From positions 38,274 through 102,273 of the forward strand of contig NZ_CDSE01000038.1 in the NCBI RefSeq assembly GCF_001373415.1: a stretch of 64,000 nucleotides of DNA, in the 5' to 3' direction. The translations under genes and the position numbers were made by a program. The notes beneath the pieces were generated by a model that was given only the letters and a program-made list of their open reading frames with translations, ran no database searches and was not told the origin of the DNA. Shown here piece by piece: positions 48,562 to 57,634 of this stretch (position 1 is its first letter; each line of letters begins with the position of its first letter). This DNA is from Paenibacillus dakarensis (GTDB taxonomy: Bacteria > Bacillota > Bacilli > Paenibacillales > Paenibacillaceae).

Positions 48562-49152
48562 TTACATGCTTACCTTAACCATTGCCGGTCGAAGCACCTT
48601 ATCTTTCAGCATGAAGCCTTTCTGAACCTCTTCCACGACGATACCTTCTTCATATTCCTCGCTTTCCACCTGCATAATTGCTTGATGGAATTCCGGATTA
48701 AAAGGTTGGCCGACGCAGTTCATTGGTGTCAGTCCTTCTGCTTGCAAAATATTTTCAAGCTGACGGAAGATCATGTTAACACCTTTAGAGAAGGATTCAA
48801 ACTCCGGGTTTTCTTCTGTAGCTGCTAATGCGCGCTCAAAATTGTCGATTACCGGCAGCAGCTCCGTAATTAATTTGGAAGATGCATATTTTGCGAGCTC
48901 TTCCTTCTCTTTCAGCGTACGCTTACGGAAGTTATCAAAATCTGCTTGAGCCCGTAATGCGCGCTGCTGCTGCTCCGAAAGTTCATTTTTCAGTTTCTCC
49001 ACTTCAACTTGAAGGCTTCCTTCCGCATTCTCTTTCACAGAAGACTGCTCGTCAGTCCCTTGCGTGCCGGAATGCTCTCCGGTTTCTGGAACAGCATGCT
49101 CCAGGGTTTCTTCATTTACTGTATCTTGAACCTTGTTTTGGTCTTTATTCAA
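48562..49152 (-). CDS. grpE: nucleotide exchange factor GrpE
   Basis: ADP/ATP exchange factor of DnaK, about 196 aa. A long N-terminal coiled coil (EVEKLKNELSEQQQRALRAQ) and the beta-wing with NPEFHQAIMQVES are visible. The start is uncertain. The GTG at 49164 directly abuts AAGGAG, too close to be used, so I prefer TTG 49152 with GGAGG eleven bases upstream. It lies between the chaperonin and dnaK. Confidence 0.95.
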   Translation of the reverse strand: MNKDQNKVQDTVNEETLEHAVPETGEHSGTQGTDEQSSVKENAEGSLQVEVEKLKNELSEQQQRALRAQADFDNFRKRTLKEKEELAKYASSKLITELLPVIDNFERALAATEENPEFESFSKGVNMIFRQLENILQAEGLTPMNCVGQPFNPEFHQAIMQVESEEYEEGIVVEEVQKGFMLKDKVLRPAMVKVSM

Positions 49153-49198
49153 GATGCCTTCCACCTCCTTATAAAATATATATCAGTTTGCCTTAGAA

Positions 49199-50758
49199 TT
49201 ACTCTCCGGCTGTACCGCCTGGTTCGCGCATTTTAATCACATGGTGAATTCGAAGAACGGCTGCTGCCACTTCCCCGGCTGCACGTAAGCCATGAAGCTT
49301 TACAGGAGCAGGGTCTACGATCCCTCTATCTTCATAATTAATAATTACCCCCGTATCACAATCAACGCCCATGGAATCAGTTCCCAGGCGAATTTGAGCT
49401 GCCCTTACCTCTTCCATCTTCTCTAGTGGATTATAGCCGGCATTCAGCAGAATCTGTGACATCGGACGTCTAAGCGCTGTAGAAACAGCTTCGATTCCAA
49501 AAGCCTCCATCCCCTTCTGAACCTCCCTGTGACGCTCAAGCTCGTACGATACCGACAGCTCGCTTGTTCCGCCTCCCGGAAGAACTCCGCCCACAACAGC
49601 AGCCTGCAAAGCTGAAGCCGCATCACACGCTATGCGTGCAGCTTCGCCCACAACTTCTGATGTGCTTGCACCAATAATAATGGAAACAACACGTTCTCCG
49701 GAATTGCCGCCTTGAAGACGAACTCGCTCCAATGACTCATCATATTCAGCTTGAGGTGTAAACCCAAGAACGGACCGCAGTTGTTCCGGGTCTTTATGTA
49801 ACGCGGTACGACGCACAGGCACCGCACCCGTCATGTCACAAACCCGGCGAAGATCAACCCGTGCAACACGAGGCACAACCATAATGCCGTGATCAAGACA
49901 AAACTGTTCAGCGTCCGGATGAATTCCTTTTTCCAAAAGGATCAGCTTCACAGATAGCTCTGATAAACGTTCCAGGTCAGAGGCAAATACGCTGCGCAGA
50001 TCCATATATCTTGCAAAACCTGCTTCGGTTGTCAGCAGCTCTTCGTCTAGATTGTCCGGTTCTAATGCGTCCTGCAGGACAAGTACCTTGGCGTCGCTAT
50101 AAACCTGCTGTTCCCTCGCTAACAAAGGCTTCTGTCTTAGCAGTATTCCCTCAAACACCTCATTTTCTGCTTTTTCCAGTGCGATAACACTGTCAGCCAG
50201 TGAATACGAAGGATTTCTTAACTGATCAATCCCCGCTTTGGCAGCAGCCTCCATGACCAGCCCGACGACGTCCCGCCGTTCACGCCCGGCCACAAATGCT
50301 GTCCTTTCAAGCAAGGGATCATCCAGCCCCTCTATTACCCGTACCCTGTCCGATAGAAAACGAAGTGCCATCTCTATGCCTTGTCTCATACCTTCCACAA
50401 CTTTGGACGCGGGAACACCACGGACGATCTGGGCGACACCTTCCTGGACCAAAGCCCCCGCCAATACGGTAGCTGTTGTTGTACCATCACCGATTTTTTC
50501 TTGCTGGGCTCTGGCTACCTGGATAAGAAGGCGGGCGGCCGGATGGGACACATCCATCTTATCCAGAATGGTTACCCCGTCGTTCGTGATTACAACCTCT
50601 CCACGGGACCCTACGAGCATAACATCAAGCCCCTTGGGGCCCAGTGTTCCTTCAACGGCGGAAGTGACAGCCCGAACCGCATTACTGTTATTGATCAGCG
50701 TGGAGTGGCGGTCATCACCGTCTCCATGCTGCTGTGGTCCCTGGCTCATCACGCTCAC
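49199..50758 (-). CDS. group III (thermosome-like) chaperonin in the dnaK operon
   Basis: A 519-aa chaperonin of the TCP-1/thermosome type, not GroEL. The equatorial ATP site is intact: GTLGPKGLDVMLV (37-49), ITNDGVTIL (Asp60), HPAARLLIQVARAQ, GDGTTTATVLAG (Asp91), ACDAASAL (Asp379, catalytic position) and LPGGGTSEL (393-401). The C-terminus MGVDCDTGVIINYEDRGIVDP followed by PVKLHGLRAAGEVAAAVLRI matches the archaeal pattern. GroEL signatures and a GGM tail are absent. Such archaeal-like chaperonins are known in some Firmicutes, often in the dnaK operon. Here it starts three bases after hrcA and precedes grpE, so it should be HrcA-repressed and heat-induced. It presumably forms a double ring without a GroES cap; substrates are unknown. 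Confidence 0.93.
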   Translation of the reverse strand: MSVMSQGPQQHGDGDDRHSTLINNSNAVRAVTSAVEGTLGPKGLDVMLVGSRGEVVITNDGVTILDKMDVSHPAARLLIQVARAQQEKIGDGTTTATVLAGALVQEGVAQIVRGVPASKVVEGMRQGIEMALRFLSDRVRVIEGLDDPLLERTAFVAGRERRDVVGLVMEAAAKAGIDQLRNPSYSLADSVIALEKAENEVFEGILLRQKPLLAREQQVYSDAKVLVLQDALEPDNLDEELLTTEAGFARYMDLRSVFASDLERLSELSVKLILLEKGIHPDAEQFCLDHGIMVVPRVARVDLRRVCDMTGAVPVRRTALHKDPEQLRSVLGFTPQAEYDESLERVRLQGGNSGERVVSIIIGASTSEVVGEAARIACDAASALQAAVVGGVLPGGGTSELSVSYELERHREVQKGMEAFGIEAVSTALRRPMSQILLNAGYNPLEKMEEVRAAQIRLGTDSMGVDCDTGVIINYEDRGIVDPAPVKLHGLRAAGEVAAAVLRIHHVIKMREPGGTAGE

Positions 50759-50761
50759 TCC

Positions 50762-51796
50762 TTATCTGTACCATTGTGATAACAATTTTGTGAGATCATG
50801 CGATAACACATTCATAATTCCGATCACACGAGCATATTCCATTCGGGTCGGCCCCAGGATACCAATGGTTCCAAGAGTTTCACCATTTGCGGAATACGTT
50901 GCTGTAATGAGACTGCAGTTCGCAATCGCTTCATGATCGTTTTCTGTACCGATACGTACCTGAATCCCTGTTTCTCCCGGCATCGGTGCCATCATCTTCA
51001 TCAGTGTAGGCGTCTGCTCCAGCAGCTCAAAGATATTCCTTACCTTGTCTACATCTTTAAATTCCGGCTGATTCAGCATATTGGTTGTACCGCTCAAATA
51101 CACTTTCTGTTCCTGATCGGTACTGCCGAGCACCACATCAAGTACACTCATAAGCTCTTCGTAGTGATCAATATGCCGCTGCATTTCTTGACCCAGCTCA
51201 GAGAACAGCCTTGTCTTCAGTTTATAGAAAGGCACATTAGCCAGTTTACTGTTTAAAAGGTTAACCACCTGCTCCATTTCCGATACAGACACACCCGGCG
51301 GGATTGTAACCGTCTTATTCTCTACTTGGCCGGTACTCGTTACTATAATAGCTACTGCCTTATTATCTCCCAGCGGAAGTAATTGGAAATGCCGCAAAGA
51401 CGTATGAAAAACTTCCGGTCCGAGAAGGATGGAAGTGTAATTCGTCATCTGTGACAAAATACCTGCCGCATGCTGAATCATCTGCTCCATGGCATTCAGC
51501 TTCTCGGCAAAAAAAGCTTTCATCATTTGCAGTTCGGAAGGATTCAGTGAAAACGACGACGTAAGATGATCTACATAATAACGATATCCCTTATGTGAAG
51601 GAATACGTCCAGCTGAGGTGTGAGGCTGCTCCAGAAAACCCAGCTCCTCCAAATCAGCCATCTCATTACGAATCGTCGCAGGGCTATAGCCCACATCCCC
51701 ACGTTTAGAAATGCTTCTGGACCCAACCGGCTCTGCTGACCGAATATAGTCATCGACGATCGCACCTAAAATCATGCGTTGACGATCTGTTAACAT
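50762..51796 (-). CDS. hrcA: heat-inducible transcription repressor HrcA
   Basis: A 344-aa repressor that binds CIRCE and is kept active by chaperonin. The N-terminal winged helix has LTDRQRMILGAIVDDYI and SPATIRNEMADLEELGFL (trimmed); the family GAF-like and dimerisation parts follow. AAGGAGGGAG precedes the ATG. First gene of the operon and directly behind CIRCE, giving autoregulation. In B. subtilis HrcA folding depends on GroEL; whether the adjacent group III chaperonin can do this is open. Confidence 0.97.
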   Translation of the reverse strand: MLTDRQRMILGAIVDDYIRSAEPVGSRSISKRGDVGYSPATIRNEMADLEELGFLEQPHTSAGRIPSHKGYRYYVDHLTSSFSLNPSELQMMKAFFAEKLNAMEQMIQHAAGILSQMTNYTSILLGPEVFHTSLRHFQLLPLGDNKAVAIIVTSTGQVENKTVTIPPGVSVSEMEQVVNLLNSKLANVPFYKLKTRLFSELGQEMQRHIDHYEELMSVLDVVLGSTDQEQKVYLSGTTNMLNQPEFKDVDKVRNIFELLEQTPTLMKMMAPMPGETGIQVRIGTENDHEAIANCSLITATYSANGETLGTIGILGPTRMEYARVIGIMNVLSHDLTKLLSQWYR

Positions 51797-51833
51797 GTCG
51801 CTCCCTCCTTGCTAACTGCAGTTTTCCTAATCG

Positions 51834-51860
51834 TTAGCACTCATCGCCAACGAGTGCTAA
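51834..51860. promoter_or_regulatory. CIRCE operator
   Basis: TTAGCACTC-N9-GAGTGCTAA, a perfect copy of the HrcA-binding element, between the promoter and the hrcA start. Confidence 0.98.
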
Positions 51861-51871
51861 CCGATATTACA

Positions 51872-51901
51872 AAAATACCAAACCGACCGGAGTATTGTCA
51901 A
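51872..51901 (-). promoter_or_regulatory. sigma-A promoter of the heat-shock operon
   Basis: Minus strand TTGACA (51896-51901), 18-nt spacer, TATTTT (51872-51877). Initiation would fall just before CIRCE, so a bound HrcA dimer blocks early transcription. Confidence 0.75.
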
Positions 51902-51940
51902 GTCAGTTTGGCATCTTCTGAGCAGTTATTCTGATTCAAA

Positions 51941-52402
51941 TCAATCCAATAATTTCAGCACAGCTATTTCATCACAAGCATGCTGCTTCTTACAGTAGAT
52001 GCAGTCCGTCCAAACTTTTTCGGGGAAAATTTCCTTCTTAACTATCGAAAAACCGTTCTTTATAAAGAAAGAAACTTCATATGTTAAAGCCATCACCTTT
52101 GGAATTTCACGTCTTTTGGCCTCAGTCATAAGTGAATCCACCAGCATGGAACCGATTCCTTTACCTTTGTAACCTTCAGATATGCCGAGAGACCGAATTT
52201 CTACCAGATCATTGCCGAGCTGGCATAAAGATCCGCAGCCAATAACCATTCCATCCCATTCAGCTACCACAAACTCTTCAATCTGCTTCTCCAGCACATT
52301 ACGCGACCGGGGAAGCATAATTCCTTGCTCCGCATAACCTTGAATCATCTGATATAGCGGCTCTACATCCTCCAACCTTGCTTTTCTGCATACGGCAGGC
52401 AT
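51941..52402 (-). CDS. GNAT family N-acetyltransferase (short ArgA-like)
   Basis: A 153-aa GNAT fold with the acetyl-CoA loop SEGYKGKGIGSMLVDSLM. The ending KVWTDCIYCKKQHACDEIAV, with its cysteines, is like the short stand-alone N-acetylglutamate synthases (ArgA-type) of some bacteria. It lies upstream of hrcA and downstream of hemW. Arginine synthesis role is inferred only from this resemblance. Confidence 0.8.
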   Translation of the reverse strand: MPAVCRKARLEDVEPLYQMIQGYAEQGIMLPRSRNVLEKQIEEFVVAEWDGMVIGCGSLCQLGNDLVEIRSLGISEGYKGKGIGSMLVDSLMTEAKRREIPKVMALTYEVSFFIKNGFSIVKKEIFPEKVWTDCIYCKKQHACDEIAVLKLLD

Positions 52403-52477
52403 ATCTTCCGTCTCCCCTTTACACGCTCCGTTATGTTATGAATAAATATACATCAGAGCGTATGGAAGTTCAATAGA

Positions 52478-53659
52478 TTATTTACCTGCCAGACTGCCTA
52501 TAAATTCAGCAAATACTTCATTACCGAATAAAATCCCCTTGTCACTCAGCTTATAGCCTTCATCGGTTGCATCCAGCAATCCTGCATGAACCATCTTGTG
52601 GAGCGGACGGGCAAAAATCACATCAAGGGAAGCGTTAAACTGCTGTTCAAAACGGCTCCGGGAAACTCCATCCAATACTCTCAAGCCGACCATCAAGAAA
52701 TCCTCCATCGCTTCCTCTGTTGAGACCTGGAAGCTCTCCAGACGCGGGAGACCCTTTTTCACAGCTTCGATATAAGGATTTACTCCTTTAATATTCATAT
52801 GACGCTGACGCCCAACATAGCCGTGAGCCCCCGCTCCCAGCCCATAGTAATCTTCATTAAGCCAGTAAGTCATGTTGTGCTTGCTTTCAAAGCCAGGCTT
52901 GGCGAAATTACTGATCTCATATTGCTTATACCCGGCCTCTTTCATCCGGTTCATGAGCAGCAGATACATGTTCAGCTCAGCTTCCTCATCCGGAAGAGGC
53001 AGCTGATTCTTCTGGTAAAGCGTATGGAACAGGGTATTCTCTTCCACCTTCAGGCTGTATATAGAATAGTGAGGCAAGCCGAGTTCCAGCGCTTTAGTCA
53101 CACTCTCCGATAGCATGTCAATCGTCTGGTTTGGCAGCCCAAACATGAGATCAATCGACATGTTGTCAAACCCGGCCTTCTTCGCATTTTCCAGACTGCG
53201 ATAAACGTCATCTGTGTTGTGAATACGTCCTATACCTGTAAGGAGATTGTTCTGAAATGCCTGCACCCCGAAGCTGACCCGGTTCACGCCGCCTTCACGC
53301 ATAACAGACAGCTTTTCCAGATCCGTCGTTCCAGGATTGGCCTCCATCGAAAACTCAATGTTACCGTCCCACGCGGTAAAATGATCCTTCACTGTCTTCA
53401 GGAAATATTCCATTTCCTTCGGTTTTAATACAGTTGGCGTACCGCCGCCTACAAAAATACTCTTGATCACGCCTGGAGGAGATGCCTTGACGGTCAGTTC
53501 CATTTCGCGCTCCAGGGCCTGCAGATAATCCATGACAGGCTGATCCTTCAATACGTACGAATTAAAATCACAGTAAAAACATTTATTTGTGCAAAACGGG
53601 ATGTGAATATATACAGCTTCCGTACGTTTGCTGTCTCCGTTTATCATAGGCGTCGTCAT
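52478..53659 (-). CDS. hemW: radical SAM heme chaperone HemW
   Basis: A 393-aa protein formerly called an oxygen-independent coproporphyrinogen oxidase. The radical-SAM cluster is CTNKCFYCDF, followed by FVGGGTPTVL. The HemN-specific extra N-terminal region is missing, which fits HemW, a heme-handling protein. AAGGAGG precedes ATG. It follows lepA, as in most Firmicutes. Confidence 0.95.
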   Translation of the reverse strand: MTTPMINGDSKRTEAVYIHIPFCTNKCFYCDFNSYVLKDQPVMDYLQALEREMELTVKASPPGVIKSIFVGGGTPTVLKPKEMEYFLKTVKDHFTAWDGNIEFSMEANPGTTDLEKLSVMREGGVNRVSFGVQAFQNNLLTGIGRIHNTDDVYRSLENAKKAGFDNMSIDLMFGLPNQTIDMLSESVTKALELGLPHYSIYSLKVEENTLFHTLYQKNQLPLPDEEAELNMYLLLMNRMKEAGYKQYEISNFAKPGFESKHNMTYWLNEDYYGLGAGAHGYVGRQRHMNIKGVNPYIEAVKKGLPRLESFQVSTEEAMEDFLMVGLRVLDGVSRSRFEQQFNASLDVIFARPLHKMVHAGLLDATDEGYKLSDKGILFGNEVFAEFIGSLAGK

Positions 53660-53734
53660 AAAATTCCTCCTTGCTTAGCCTTACTTATAAGCATTCTTCT
53701 TATCTTTGGACTATCCTTATCAACTTCTCAATCA

Positions 53735-53766
53735 TGAAAGAAAAGGAAAGCCATGGACGGCTTTCC
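53735..53766 (-). terminator. intrinsic terminator after lepA
   Basis: Minus strand GGAAAGCC-GTCCAT-GGCTTTCC followed by TTTTCTTT. Confidence 0.9.
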
Positions 53767-53805
53767 TCTCACAGTTATTTCCTCACTATATTAATTCACG
53801 TTAGC

Positions 53806-55620
53806 TTAGTCGTCGATTTTCAGTACAGCCATAAACGCTTCCTGCGGTACTTCAACACTTCCGACCTGCTTCATCCGCTTCTTACCCTCTTTCTGCTTCT
53901 CAAGCAGCTTCCGTTTCCGCGAGATGTCGCCGCCGTAACATTTGGCAAGAACGTTCTTGCGCATTGCCTTAACCGTTTCACGTGCCACAATCTTGGTTCC
54001 TACAGATGCCTGGATCGGCACTTCGAACATTTGGCGCGGAATCAACCCGCGGAGCTTCTCACAGATTGACCGGCCACGATGGAATGCTCTGTCACGGTGT
54101 ACGATAAAGGACAAGGCATCTACCTGTTCCCCGTTAAGCAGAATATCCATTTTGACAAGATTTGAAGTCCGGTAACCTGACAGTTCATAATCAAACGAAG
54201 CGTATCCTTTGGTGCTGGACTTCAATTGGTCAAAGAAATCATACACGATTTCAGACAGCGGGATTTCATACGTAATCGTAACACGTGTCGTATCGAGATA
54301 CTCCATGTTGACGAATTCGCCGCGTTTGTTCTGGCAAAGTTCCATGATTGCTCCGACATAATCGTTCGGGACAATAATAGCTGCTTTAACAAAAGGCTCT
54401 TCAACATAATCGACCTTGCCTACCTCAGGAAAATGGGAAGGGTTATCGATCTGGATCTGTTCTCCATTCGTCTGCGTAATACGATATATTACACTCGGCG
54501 CAGTCGTAATCAGAGGTATGTTAAACTCGCGCTCAATCCGCTCCTGGATAACATCCATGTGGAGCAGGCCCAGGAATCCGCAGCGGAAACCGAATCCAAG
54601 TGCACTGGAAGTCTCCGGCTCGAAAGTGAGCGATGCATCATTAAGCTGCAGCTTCTCAAGCGCCTCGCGCAGATCGTTATAGTCTGACGTTTCGATAGGA
54701 TACAGTCCGCAGAACACCATCGGGTTGATTTTGCGGTAACCCGGGAGCGGCTCTGCCGTAGGGCGCTTGGCATCCGTTACCGTATCACCGACCTGTGTAT
54801 CGCCAACGCTCTTGATGCCTGCCACGATAAAGCCAACATCTCCGACATTCAGCTCGTCCACGATAGTCATACGCGGCTTGAACGCTCCTACCTCGATCAC
54901 CTCGAACGTCTTCTCCGTTGCCATCATCTTGATCTTGGAGCCCGCTTTGATGCTGCCATCAATTACGCGCACATATACAATGACACCTTTATACGGATCA
55001 TAATGGGAGTCAAATATCAGCGCCTTCAGCGGCTCTTCAGGATTGCCCGTAGGTGCAGGCACTTTCTGAACGACCTGCTCCAGGATTTCCTTGATCCCGA
55101 TTCCCGCCTTCGCGGAAGCGAGTACAGCATCGCTGGCATCCAGCCCGATGACATCCTCCACTTCCTGCTTCACCCGTTCAGGATCGGCACTTGGAAGATC
55201 GATTTTGTTAATGACAGGCAGAATTTCCAGATCATTGTCCAGCGCCAAATATACGTTGGCGAGTGTCTGTGCTTCAATTCCCTGAGCAGCATCCACGACA
55301 AGCAGCGCGCCTTCACAGGCAGCCAGGCTTCGGGATACCTCATACGTAAAGTCGACGTGTCCCGGAGTATCAATCAGGTTCAAAATGTACTCCTCGCCGT
55401 CGTCGGCTTTGTAATTCAGACGAACCGCCTGCAGTTTAATGGTGATACCGCGCTCTCTTTCCAGATCCATCTGATCCAGTACCTGCTCCTGCATTTCACG
55501 GGAAGTCAGCGCTCCGGTATACTCCAAAATCCGGTCTGCCAATGTCGATTTACCATGGTCTATATGTGCAATGATAGAAAAATTACGAATTTTTTGTTGT
55601 CTTGCTTGTACGTCAGTCAT
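53806..55620 (-). CDS. lepA: elongation factor 4 (LepA)
   Basis: Ribosome back-translocating/biogenesis GTPase, 604 aa. The P-loop is [15 protein letters not shown]3 is DTPGHVDF and G4 is [10 protein letters not shown]; the LepA-specific C-terminal domain ends the protein. A good sigma-A promoter lies 40 bp upstream, so lepA can be transcribed on its own. Confidence 0.98.
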   Translation of the reverse strand: MTDVQARQQKIRNFSIIAHIDHGKSTLADRILEYTGALTSREMQEQVLDQMDLERERGITIKLQAVRLNYKADDGEEYILNLIDTPGHVDFTYEVSRSLAACEGALLVVDAAQGIEAQTLANVYLALDNDLEILPVINKIDLPSADPERVKQEVEDVIGLDASDAVLASAKAGIGIKEILEQVVQKVPAPTGNPEEPLKALIFDSHYDPYKGVIVYVRVIDGSIKAGSKIKMMATEKTFEVIEVGAFKPRMTIVDELNVGDVGFIVAGIKSVGDTQVGDTVTDAKRPTAEPLPGYRKINPMVFCGLYPIETSDYNDLREALEKLQLNDASLTFEPETSSALGFGFRCGFLGLLHMDVIQERIEREFNIPLITTAPSVIYRITQTNGEQIQIDNPSHFPEVGKVDYVEEPFVKAAIIVPNDYVGAIMELCQNKRGEFVNMEYLDTTRVTITYEIPLSEIVYDFFDQLKSSTKGYASFDYELSGYRTSNLVKMDILLNGEQVDALSFIVHRDRAFHRGRSICEKLRGLIPRQMFEVPIQASVGTKIVARETVKAMRKNVLAKCYGGDISRKRKLLEKQKEGKKRMKQVGSVEVPQEAFMAVLKIDD

Positions 55621-55659
55621 GCCTTACCCCCAACAACCACCAGATGTTTGAATCAATTT

Positions 55660-55688
55660 ATTATAACAGTTGGTTGAGTGCACAGCAA
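55660..55688 (-). promoter_or_regulatory. extended -10 promoter of lepA
   Basis: Minus strand TTGCTG (55683-55688), 17-nt spacer ending TGT, TATAAT (55660-55665). A weak -35 is compensated by a perfect -10 with the TGn extension. Confidence 0.75.
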
Positions 55689-55710
55689 TGGCATGAACAT
55701 ACATTCCGGT

Positions 55711-56088
55711 TCAATCCGTAATAGATCCGAAGATCGATACGACCCAGCGAATGCTTTGATTGGAAAGCTGCTGCAGGAGGCCGGCTGTTTTATCTGCAAG
55801 TACATCTGCAGGCGGCTTCGACCCTTGAGGCAGCAAAATGTCACGCGGGATCGGTTCAAACCGGGGTTCTTCTTCCACGATTGAAGCTGCAGGAGCACTC
55901 TCCTGCTTAGGTTCAGGAGAAGCATAGGCATTGCTTTGACGCTGCTGCTGTGTGGATTGCACCATTTGTCCGAATAACCGGCCGTTCTGAACCGGAGAGT
56001 CGTCTGTACCTCCCAGCTGCATTCCTATCAGCACACCGATTCCAGCCCATATGATTATGGCAGCCAGCTTTTTTCCGGCTTTGTACAT
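55711..56088 (-). CDS. YqxA-like small membrane protein (tentative)
   Basis: A 125-aa protein with one N-terminal membrane segment (LAAIIIWAGIGVLIGMQLG) and a Gln/Ser/Pro-rich external part. The C-terminal amphipathic region is TAGLLQQLSNQSIRWVVSIFG. It occupies exactly the place of yqxA between spoIIP and lepA in B. subtilis. The membrane segment running into GMQ is reminiscent of that family (DUF3679), but overall resemblance is weak. GGAGGGGGAA six bases upstream supports translation. Confidence 0.7.
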   Translation of the reverse strand: MYKAGKKLAAIIIWAGIGVLIGMQLGGTDDSPVQNGRLFGQMVQSTQQQRQSNAYASPEPKQESAPAASIVEEEPRFEPIPRDILLPQGSKPPADVLADKTAGLLQQLSNQSIRWVVSIFGSITD

Positions 56089-56136
56089 CTCTACTTCCCC
56101 CTCCTCGTTCTTCGTACATCAGATATATCTATAATT

Positions 56137-57426
56137 CTATGAGGCAGCGCCGTCCTTATTTCCGCCCTGTTTGTGTTCATTCGTTGTATCTTTCATTGCA
56201 CTGGCTTTCTGAGCTTTCTGATCCTGCCAGTAAACCTCCGCAATCATATCGGCCAGCAAATCAGCGGTACGCTTCAACTCATCCTTCGTATTATCAATGC
56301 CCCCGATCTCTATTAAAATACTGTTAGGAGACAATGACTGATTGTATTCACCATTTCCCTGATCTGCAGACTTCCCCCATACTCCCCTGGATACACCCGA
56401 ATACGATTTTTCCATCAGCTGATGGATTTTATTTGCAAACTCTTCATTCTGCCGCCAATTCTTGTTCGCGTGACCAATGATAAAATACACTTGAGCGTAA
56501 TTGACTCCGTTGATCTTCGTTGTTGTTTTGCCATGACGCTGGGAATCCCGATGGATATCGATCAAATATGTAAGGTCTTCATTCTGTGCAAGTGCCGCCT
56601 TGACGGCTTGACGCGAATATTTATATGAAAAATTCCAGTTATAGTTCGGTACGGTGCTTTGATAGTCACTCTTATCATGTACTGTTCCTACGCCTTTTGC
56701 TTCAAGTCTTTTGGCTACCATACTGCCTACAAGCATAATATTTTTGTTCGGTGAAGAAGAACCCGGATTACTGCTTTGCTTCCCCAATAAAGGATTGAAC
56801 GATTCCTGCGGATGGGAATGGTAGATTAAAACATTTTTCTTCGCAGGCGTCTTCTCCGGCTTCCCATCCTTAGTCGTGCTTCCCGGTTGGTTAACGGAAG
56901 GGGGCGAGACCGGATCATTCTGTGATTCACCAGGCTGTATTCCTAACTGATCGTTCGGTTCGGCAGGTGTCGAAGGGTCCGGACGATAATCCGCGGGTGC
57001 TTCCCCCTGTTCATTGCCCGAAGCGGTTCTAAGCGGAACAGGCTGATTCCCCTTCATCCCCGGCACCTCGCTGGCCAGTAGGCTTTTCGGATCTCTCGGA
57101 TTTACACTTGTCAGAAGCTCAAATACGAACGGCGTCATTTTTTCAGCAGAAAGTGTTAAGATTTCCTTTTCCGGGGCCATATGCGGCATTTCCATTCCGA
57201 TCATATCAACAAAAAAACGGCTGGATAACGATGCGGCTAAGCCCTTCATGGACGATACCGGCGAGGTATTAAGTCCTTTTTCCGCCATGCCCCCAAACCC
57301 AAGAAGCAGAAAAAACAGCAGGGAACCAAGCATCAACAGCACTAAGGTACGCCCCATGCTTAATCCTTCCATCACTCTTCTTTTTAATCTGGCTATGTTC
57401 CAAATGCGAAATTTACGGTTATTCAT
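56137..57426 (-). CDS. spoIIP: stage II sporulation protein P
   Basis: Peptidoglycan amidase/endopeptidase of the SpoIIDMP engulfment machine, about 429 aa. One membrane segment is near residues 28-45 (TLVLLMLGSLLFFLLLGF), followed by a long Pro/Gln-rich linker (residues 140-200). The amidase_3-like domain has LIYHSHPQESFNPLLG, LIDIHRDSQR and IEIGGIDNT carrying zinc/catalytic ligands. ATG 57426 has GGAGGG seven bases upstream. It is located after gpr as in B. subtilis, behind a separate terminator. Confidence 0.95.
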   Translation of the reverse strand: MNNRKFRIWNIARLKRRVMEGLSMGRTLVLLMLGSLLFFLLLGFGGMAEKGLNTSPVSSMKGLAASLSSRFFVDMIGMEMPHMAPEKEILTLSAEKMTPFVFELLTSVNPRDPKSLLASEVPGMKGNQPVPLRTASGNEQGEAPADYRPDPSTPAEPNDQLGIQPGESQNDPVSPPSVNQPGSTTKDGKPEKTPAKKNVLIYHSHPQESFNPLLGKQSSNPGSSSPNKNIMLVGSMVAKRLEAKGVGTVHDKSDYQSTVPNYNWNFSYKYSRQAVKAALAQNEDLTYLIDIHRDSQRHGKTTTKINGVNYAQVYFIIGHANKNWRQNEEFANKIHQLMEKSYSGVSRGVWGKSADQGNGEYNQSLSPNSILIEIGGIDNTKDELKRTADLLADMIAEVYWQDQKAQKASAMKDTTNEHKQGGNKDGAAS

Positions 57427-57569
57427 ACCGGTGCCCTCCTTCAATAGCGGATCGTTCAGTCACTTCAAAACAGCTTGTCCAAAGCAACTCTGTAATCTCG
57501 TATATTTCAAATCTATGAGCCGCTAAGAATCGATAGAACAAATAAAAGAATTTCATTTGAAAATAATAG

Positions 57570-57620
57570 AACAAAAAAAAGCCGCTCTCTGTGTCTATCC
57601 AAGACTTCAAGAGCAGCCTG
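57570..57620 (-). terminator. intrinsic terminator after gpr
   Basis: Minus strand GCTGCTCT and AGAGCGGC (with an inner stem) followed by TTTTTTTTG. Confidence 0.85.
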
Positions 57621-57634
57621 TCGTATATTAGAGT

